From Schizophyllum amplum (Eukaryota > Basidiomycota > Agaricomycetes > Agaricales > Schizophyllaceae), in NCBI GenBank assembly GCA_007026445.1, contig VDMD01000114.1, forward strand, positions 1-64,000: DNA of 64,000 nucleotides. The letters run 5' to 3'. Every line of letters begins with the position of its first letter. Position 1 is the first letter of the stretch. The notes under the pieces were generated by a model. That model was not told where the DNA came from and made no database searches. It was given only the letters and a program-made list of their open reading frames with translations. This document shows, in pieces, positions 57,417 to 64,000 of this stretch. The position numbers and the translations under genes are program-made.

Positions 57417-58835
57417 CTACTGCTGAAACGCGAGAATGTATTCCTTTGTCTTCTTCTCGCACTCGTCGAAGAGCTTCAACGCATCTGCCAACTTCCTCGT
57501 CGTCTCAGCGTCACTTGCCAGTGCATCCTTGAGCTTGGCAGCATTGTCGGCCAAATATTGGACTTCTAAAACTCATGTCAGCAGGCTGTACCTTTGACGG
57601 GGAAAGGGATGACGGTATACCTAGCAAGTCCGCTGAATACGACGGCACTGGCGGAGCAGTTAATCTCTCCTGAGAGACCTCTGGCAGCACCGCGAGCTGG
57701 TCGAGTATGCCGCCGGAGATGGTGAGGTGGTGCGGGTGTAAGGAGGCAAGGGCAATGGCCTGGGGAAGCGGTGTGTGAACATCTCATGCTGGGCGTACAG
57801 CAGGACGACATACCTCTTTCGCTGTTACAATACTGCCAGGATGTCAGCCAGCAGAATATGATCCGGACGCAAACCCAGGCGGGCTGCCTCACCTTGCAGG
57901 CATGACCAACGTCTTCGAGTTGATCTTTTTGAAGGCATCGAGAACGGTCAGGATGACCGAGGACATCGGATGTTCAGTTGCGGGATCGGCAAATTCGCGC
58001 CACACGGTCGGCTCGAAATGGACACGCAGCTCTGTGCCGCTGATGAGCACTGCATGCACAGCAGCAGCGAGAGCCAAGACAGGGAGGAACCGCACCATTG
58101 AAGTAGGGCGCGACGTAAGTGCACCCCGCCTGACTCGAGGCAATCGCTTGCGGCAAGGAGAAGAGGCAAGTACCCAGGGTTTGGATGCCTCCGTCCTGAA
58201 GCTTCTTGCACGCGAGGGCGGACTCGGCGGAGACGGGGATCTTGATGCATACGCGCTCTTTCGGGATGCCGAAATCGGCGAATAGGGACACAAGTTTTTT
58301 CGCGTGCGCAACGGTCTTTTCGGTGTCGTAGGCCGTGGAAGGAGAGGTTTGGGCGTGCACGTTGCCGGTGAGGTAGGGGTACACCTCCTGGGCCAGAAGG
58401 ACGGTCTAGAAGAGATTGTTGTTACTGAGGTGCTACTGGTGTCACAGGGGGTATTGAGTATCGGACAATCGACTCACGGCGACATCGATGACATCCATCG
58501 CGAAGGACTCGGAGGTGCGTTCAGTGCCCTTGGAGAGGACATGGGTGATGGCTTTTTTCACGAGATCCGCACGTTCTGGTAGCGCGACTTGGCCGGAAGT
58601 TATGGCCTAGACAAAGCATGTTGCTCATTAGCGCAACGTTCGATAAGTGTTGAAGGTTTATTGAGGACATGTGGGGTTAAAACCCCGGCTCAACTGGCGT
58701 GCATACCTGATTCGAAGTCATGTCGCAGAACTTTACAGCGCCATCGGCAGAGTGACGCTTGGCGACAGACGGATCCATGGAGTCAACGTCCACGGTGACA
58801 ACATTGCGGATTTGTTGCAGAAGGGTGGGAGACAT
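57417..58835 (-). CDS. Transaldolase
   Basis: Starts MSPTLLQQIRNVVTVDVDSM. Next VKFCDMTSNQ, ITSGQVALPERADLVKKAI, then TVLLAQEVYPYLTGNVHAQT, YDTEKTVAHAKKLVSLFADF, RVCIKIPVSAESALACKKLQ (KIP with the Schiff-base lysine), GIQTLGTCLFSLPQAIASSQ, CTYVAPYFNELRVHFEPTV (an exon join is likely here), LDAFKKINSKTLVMPA and a last exon VQYLADNAAKLKDALASD ending EYILAFQQ (stop 57417-57419). Class I aldolase of the transaldolase family; it transfers dihydroxyacetone between sugar phosphates in the non-oxidative pentose phosphate pathway. The length (about 320 residues) is near normal. Some fungi have several transaldolases, and which one this is cannot be told. Confidence 0.9.
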
Positions 58836-59313
58836 GGCTGATATCGGAGAAGGAGACGGATGGGAGGAAAGTTGTGGGGAGGAGGAAGGAAGAGACAGCG
58901 TGGGCAGGATTGCCTGATAAGCAGACGGCTGGCAAACACGCCGTCGGGGAAAGGCCGTCAACGTGGGGTCTCATAAAACCGATGCGGCGGGCGGACATAA
59001 CATCTCTGTGCAAGAAGGTCATGTGGGGGACAAATCTGGTTCCAGAACAACTGAAGTGCGCGAGGACGAGACCACTGCTTCACCTTGATGGCAACTTCCA
59101 GGCTTCACAGATGTTGGGCAAGATATGCAAATGAAGAGTTGAGATGCAGAATTTTGCGTCAAGTATGTGAGTACAGCGTTCACAAGCAGGATCGAATCAG
59201 CATGGGAGTGGAAGGAAGAGGGACTGAGGGGGAGCCGAAGGCGCGGAGCTCGGCCCGATGTGCCGATTCCCGACTTCCAAATTTTGGAGCGGCGCATTTC
59301 GAGCGTGGCATTC
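58836..59313. promoter_or_regulatory. Divergent promoter region, transaldolase / mL38-like gene
   Basis: 478 bp between divergent start codons; no coding exon seen. Confidence 0.5.
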
Positions 59314-61000
59314 ATGTTGTCTCTACGCGGTGCGCGTGTTGCGACGCGCGCGTTGCCCCGACTACTCGCTAGGACAAATTCACCCTCAGCTCGTCGTCGA
59401 CCGCGGCGTCCCCACCACCACCACCCCTCCCGCGGCGCCGGACGCGACGTCCGCACCCCCACAAGCGCCAGCGTCCAGCGCTTCGGCTACGCCGTCTGGC
59501 GCCCCTCGGCAATGGCAGAGCCCATACGCGAGGGTGTCATGCCTGTCTATGACCTGGCTCTAAAGCTTATCGAAGAGGACAGCGAAGCCCTCAAGAAGGA
59601 GGTCTCCGTCGCACGCGCGGAGGTTCAGGCTTTGGAGGCTGAAGTTCGTCAACTGGAGGGCCAAGGCTCCGAAGTGCTCCAGACGAAAGAGCAGGAACTT
59701 GAGGGGAAGCGGCAACATCTGGAAATCCTGGAGATTCAGAGTGAAGTCAATCTGCCCAGCGTCCGCTTTGCTGTCGAGTCAGGACATGGTACGTGTACGC
59801 CCTGGCATGAATTGTCGGCGGCTACTCAAATGTTGTTTGCAGCTGATCTCACGCGGCCAAGTCACCGCAAGATGGTCGAGACGAAGTGGAGGAACGAGGG
59901 TGACCTTGACCTTCTGGTGCGTGCTCTTGCCCTCACCACGTATACCCGCTCACATTTAACTCTCAGATGGAGCGCGTAAGCCAGATGAACATTGTACCTG
60001 ATGTCATCCCTACCTTCCATCCGTCCTTCAACCTGCGTTGTTCGTTCGTCACGCCAGAAAGCGCCGGTCGTCGAACGTACGCATCTGAGGTTCAAGCTGC
60101 GAAGGCGAAGGGTCGGGAGCCGCCGCCGAAGAGCTCGAAATCAAGAGCCCTCGTCGAGGCCGGCGTGTATCTGTCGCCAGCGCAGGTGGGTTCACCCATA
60201 TCTGTTCTTTGCTACTTCGCTTATGTCGCTCTTGCCTAGACGATAGACCCGCCGACGATGTTCACGGAGGTTTTCCACACGGACACTAGGCTTTACACAC
60301 TGGTCATGATCGACCCCGGTGAGTGCCTTTTAATTTGTGAATGCTTTGCCCCTAACCTCATAACAGACGTACCGGATGTCGGCAACCAAACTTACCAGAA
60401 CTACCTTCACTGGATGTGGTATGTCTGCTTGCTCTAGAGTTGGCGTCACCTTACTGTGTATATTTTTGTAGCCCGAATATTCCTCTCTCGGCGTCACATA
60501 AGGGACCGGTCCTCGTCCGGGAGCTTGTTCCCGACCACACCAAATATGTGCCGCCACACCCGCAACGCGGCACGCCGTACCACCGGTACATCCTCCTCCT
60601 CCTGCCCCAGCCCAGCGCGCGGAGCGGCTTCATTCCTGGCGCTACGGATATCAACGACCTCCCTGCACCGCAGTACACGTACAACCAGGCAGCCGCAACG
60701 CCCGCCGGCGTGCCGACTTCGATGGCGCTCGACATCCCTGTCGTCGCCGACGAAGAGCGTCTCGGCTTCGATGTTCGCCAGTTCGTGCGGCACTGGGGCC
60801 TCAATCTCGGCAAGGAGGTCGGCGAGAAGGAGGGCGGTGGTGCGTTCATCTGGCGCGAGGTGTGGGATGAGAGTGTGGCGGGTATCTACAAGCGCTTCCT
60901 GGGCGCACAGCAGGAGCCGGTGTACGGGCGCCCGCGCAGGGTGGATCCATACCAAGAGGCGCGGGAGCAGCTCGCTCAGCAGTCCCGGTATATGAAGTAG
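59314..61000 (+). CDS. PEBP-domain mitochondrial ribosomal protein, mL38 (Mrpl35)-like
   Basis: The N-terminus MLSLRGARVATRALPRLLAR is basic and amphipathic, like a mitochondrial presequence. Then PVYDLALKLIEEDSEALKKE and a coiled coil, SEVNLPSVRFAVESGH, after an intron ADLTRPSHRKMVETKWRNEG, MERVSQMNIVPDVIPTFHPS, SPAQTIDPPTMFTEVFHTDT, LYTLVMIDPDVPDVGNQTYQ and NYLHWM, and a final exon PNIPLSASHKGPVLVRELVP, YVPPHPQRGTPYHRYILLLL. The DPDVP...YLHW and GxxHRY blocks are the phosphatidylethanolamine-binding fold; with the long N-terminal extension this is the arrangement of mitoribosomal large-subunit protein mL38. TAG at 60998-61000. The first 40 codons could be read differently, as a second frame is also open. 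Confidence 0.85.
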
Positions 61001-61266
61001 AAATCGGGATTCGACGCGTTGGTACACCACTAATACAGTCTCCATTCATGCATCATGCCGAGGACTAGAACTGTGTGGTCCTACGAGTAGGTGTTCGAGG
61101 CAACAGGCCAATAAGTAATTCGTACGCTCGTCGATGGGTTCAAGAAACATTGATAAATACGTGAGTCTGCTAAGGTCGTATGTATGCACTACCAGGTGCA
61201 GTAGAGGCGTCCGTCCGTCCATGCTAACGGCATACATATACATAAGCGCCCCGTGTGCTCAAGCGC

Positions 61267-62618
61267 TCAAGCCTGGGTGATCTTCCCCGTCTCCTTCCCC
61301 TCAACGGCCGGTTGAGGCTCGGCACTCTTGCCGACAGTCGTGAGCAGTTTGCCTACGCCGACGGCGATAGCGCCTGCCGCCTGGATGGCACCGGATGCGA
61401 GGAACGCGCCGCCGGCGCCGACGTGAAGAGCTGGGATGGCGGGGATGGTGCCGACGGTGATGAGGATAGCACCGAGCGTGCTCATCGCCTTGGGGTGCTC
61501 TCCCTGGAGGAACTCTAGCGCGTTGCAGGCATTGATGAGCCATGTTGGCGCGCTGCCGACGGCCGTGACAGCTAATTGTAAGTACACGATCAGCGGACGG
61601 ATGATCAGCTGGGAAGAAGACTCACTCTCGTCGGCCTCGGCTGCTACGGGCTGGGTAGCAATGACTGTCTCGGTGTTGAGCTTGCTGGGCTTGGGGCGCT
61701 CCCGGCGCTGCGTGTCTCGAGGTAGAACCTCAGATTTGGAGTGCGAAGGTACGGGACGACCCTCGCGATGAGTCTTGCCGCTCTTGCGAGACCCGTCCTC
61801 GCTCCCGCGACCAGTATGCGAGCTCGAACGCTTCTTCGAGCCCGAGTGAGAGTGCGAGTCGCAAGAGCAGTGAGAGCACGTCTCCCCCGAGCGGGTCTGC
61901 GAGTTCGCCCGGCGTGACTTACACTCGTCGCGGGATGGGTGAGACGGCGCGTCAGTGTGCCGGCGCTTGGGCTTAACGGCTCTAGGGTCGGGCTCGTCTT
62001 TCCCAGTTATCGACCTGGAGGTCAGCGCGCGGCGAAGGGTCCATGGCGCAGACGTGGCAGGCTCTGTGTCAACAGGCGACTCGACCACCGGCGAAAGGGC
62101 AGCAGCGTCCATCTGCTCCTTCTGTCCGTTCTTGCGGCTGAACCACCATTGCCCAGACGATTTGGCTTCGACCTTGATCGACTCTGTCTCCGAAGCATCG
62201 ATGTTCCCTGAGACAACGACAGTCAGCGCTGATACTGTCGCTACGGGGAAGGGTCCACTTACATCCCATATTGCGCATCGCAATCTTGAATTTTTCCCAG
62301 GACCAACGGTACGTGCCTCCGTTGACCTTAGCCATAACGGCCTTCAGCTCGTCCAACCTGCGAAAAATCAATCATGCAGGCCGTGAAGACTAACGACGGC
62401 CCTTACCTCGCACGAGCCTTCTCGCCCATGAAGTGTTGTCCAACCTTGTGCCAGCACTCCTTCGGAACATCACGGGCTTTGCACCCAGCCTTGATAGCTT
62501 CCAGCCACTCGTCGACAGGCTTGTCGCGGGTGGGATCGCCTGTGAATCGTGGCCCGTCCGTCCATTCAGTGTAGACGGGCTCGAGATCGAACGCTTTGAG
62601 CTTGAAAGCGCTGAGCAT
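61267..62618 (-). CDS. Agaricomycete-type hypothetical protein with Gly/Ala-rich membrane tail
   Basis: Starts MLSAFKLKAFDLEPVYTEWT. The N-domain reads WLEAIKAGCKARDVPKECWH, KVGQHFMGEKARAR, LDELKAVMAKVNGGTYRWSW and EKFKIAMRNMGW, with many Trp and Lys. A Ser/Arg/His/Lys-rich middle follows (HSHSGSKKRSSSHTGRGS). The C-terminus is hydrophobic and rich in Gly/Ala (AILITVGTIPAIPALHVGAG, GAFLASGAIQAAGAIAVGVG), able to form one or two membrane helices. Stop at 61267-61269. Proteins with this WxxxxFKxAxxNMGW pattern recur in mushroom genomes without known function. Nothing in the sequence points to an enzyme. Confidence 0.7.
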
Positions 62619-63382
62619 TGTCAAAGATGGGTCGGCGCCGGCTGAAGCGGCGGAGACGTTATATGGTAGGGGAGACAGAGGGTAGGTGGCTCGGCTTACT
62701 GATTCAACGACACTTATATGCTCCATGCCCGCCTCGTTGAGGACACGCTGTTGTGGCCCTCCGAGGTCCGGGCCGACAATCGGAGGCCAGTCGAAGACTC
62801 GGACATGTTTGCAACCTTATTATGGAGGTTCCATTTCATTATTGCGCGTCTTGGGGGACGCATTTTGCGTCAGCTGTTTGATCAGTTTGGGAGCACAATG
62901 GGGACGATTGACAGAAGAAAGAGGCTATCTAGATGATCGGATCTTGGCAGATCACTGAACTTCAACATGGATCAGCGCCGTTAGTTTCAACGCCTCCCAT
63001 TGTCCATAACGCCGATGTTAGCTTCGAAGTTCAGAGCGGCTTGAAGACAGCCTGAGACCGGCTCGAAGTCTGCAGATGTTGCTTTGATTAGCCGCGCCTG
63101 GGTCAATGTGTTGATTAGGCCACCGGCCGCCAGGGCATGGAACTTCGAGAATGATACTCGATAATACAGTCTCAAGTACGTCCACAACCGCAGACCCTAA
63201 TCCATAAAATAAGAACATGATGTGCCTTAAAGGTAGAGAAAAGGAGGAGAGAAGCATACACCAGTGTACTGCCACTAAACAAAACATAACAGAAGCTAGA
63301 TACGAAAGCATGTTGCAAACATCCGGTACGCACTCGTAGATCGTAAACTCTGAAAATACTGTATACCCATCGTCCAATTAGA
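62619..63382. other. Intergenic, right part of window
   Basis: No recognisable gene in about 760 bp; short open frames only. Confidence 0.45.
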
Positions 63383-64000
63383 TCATTTCCAGGCCGGCTT
63401 CGCCTGCGAAGAAGCTTTGAGCTTCGCGGCTTTCTTCGCTTTGTCCATCTCTTCAAAACTCTTGATGAGATCCTTCACACTGCCGCCGCTGTCCTTGCGT
63501 TCCCTCGGCTTGAGAGTGAATAGCCTGCTATCCCACTGCTGAGGCGAGGGAACGTGCTGCAGCTCGACCATCCGACGCGGTCTCGCTGCCGGTCGCGGCA
63601 GCTTTGTGGGCGGGGGAGCTTCGTGCAGTTCGACCAGAGCCTTTGGCGGCACCGTGGAGGGTAGTGGCGGCCGTTCAGGCGTCTCAATGGGGCCGCGCGG
63701 ACCTAGAGGCGGAGGTGGAGGTAGGCATTTGCGGAGGTCCTGATTAGGCGCAGCCTTGAGGCGACGATTGGGCGTGAAGGACTTCGGCAGATATGAGTAG
63801 AGGAAGCCCTTGAGACCCTTGGCAGGTCTCGGCCCTTGTTCGTCGTCGTGGTCGTCCTCCGGCTCCATAGAAAGCGACCGATTCACCTCGGCTGCATCTT
63901 CGTCGTCGTCGTCTTCCTCGTCGACCGATATATTCTTCGCCTCATCCAGAAGATGCGAGTAACGTGGGTTGAGGAGAGCGGGAGACACAGGCCGGGTCCC
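63383..64000 (-). CDS. Hypothetical disordered protein, 5' part outside window
   Basis: The frame is open from the right edge (GTRPVSPALLNPRYSHLLDE) to the stop at 63383-63385. Features: an acidic stretch (DEEDDDDEDAAEV), GLKGFLYSYLPKSFTPNRRL, many proline-rich blocks (CLPPPPPLGPRGPIETPERP), ARPRRMVELQHVPSP and a C-terminal helix GGSVKDLIKSFEEMDKAKKA. I do not recognise the family. It may be the end of a larger protein. Confidence 0.6.
   Translation of the reverse strand, partial: GTRPVSPALLNPRYSHLLDEAKNISVDEEDDDDEDAAEVNRSLSMEPEDDHDDEQGPRPAKGLKGFLYSYLPKSFTPNRRLKAAPNQDLRKCLPPPPPLGPRGPIETPERPPLPSTVPPKALVELHEAPPPTKLPRPAARPRRMVELQHVPSPQQWDSRLFTLKPRERKDSGGSVKDLIKSFEEMDKAKKAAKLKASSQAKPAWK

Noticed and set aside
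1..64000. CRISPR arrays, prophage, bacterial operons or organellar genes
   Set aside because: None seen; introns, gene families and spacing are those of a fungal nuclear genome.

Overview
The window is nuclear DNA of a filamentous basidiomycete, most likely an Agaricomycete. Genes are split by many short GT-AG introns (mostly about 45-70 nt), often with a CTAAC/CTGAC-type branch site. Several proteins are of types typical of mushroom-forming fungi: a non-canonical G-protein alpha subunit, a CCCH/RBR ubiquitin ligase, a DUF3433 membrane protein, a Tht1/Kar5 karyogamy protein and an Egh16-like secreted protein. There is no sign of bacterial, viral or organellar sequence.

Layout: 1-2260 Tht1/Kar5 (5' end outside the window); 2868-6979 CCCH-RBR E3 ligase with two suspicious frame changes; 6980-9964 gene-poor, with a decayed inverted-repeat pair and a 466-bp hAT-like element; 9965-11923 G alpha; 12418-15661 Trm4/Ncl1 tRNA m5C methyltransferase; 16269-19452 (-) La-motif protein; 21089-22074 Pmp3; 22460-22993 a second hAT-like element family; 23349-25234 MFS transporter; 25376-25857 (-) and 29722-30401 (+) two related small secreted proteins flanking a PAAF1-like WD40 gene (26486-28275, -); 30457-30561 (-) intron-containing tRNA-Leu(CAG); 30935-34258 (-) aldehyde dehydrogenase with repeat-swollen introns; 34918-36729 DUF202 protein.

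From 36730 to about 44800 the window is repeat-rich: minisatellites, a 913-bp TA-flanked inverted-repeat element, a long purine-rich tract, and a duplicated pair of disordered PPPY-motif genes (39812-40474 and 42494-44578). The longer copy ends in a BRI3-like membrane/cysteine module. A hAT-like element, itself carrying a nested foldback element, sits in the promoter of the shorter copy.

From 45205 on, compact genes return: an unrecognised protein (-), Egh16-like (-), DUF3433 (-), Vps29 (-) sharing a 141-bp divergent promoter with MPDU1 (+), Rad1 (-), transaldolase (-) divergent from a PEBP-fold mL38-like mitoribosomal protein (+), an Agaricomycete-type hypothetical protein with a glycine/alanine-rich membrane tail (-), and a partial hypothetical gene at the right edge (-).

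Most genes are unrelated housekeeping functions (retromer, dolichol-mannose use, 9-1-1 clamp, pentose phosphate pathway, tRNA modification, proteasome assembly). The most novel content is the transposon set with readable target-site duplications, the duplicated PPPY/BRI3-like locus, and the altered catalytic positions or frames in the G alpha and RBR genes. Exon boundaries were read by eye, so individual splice sites may be off.
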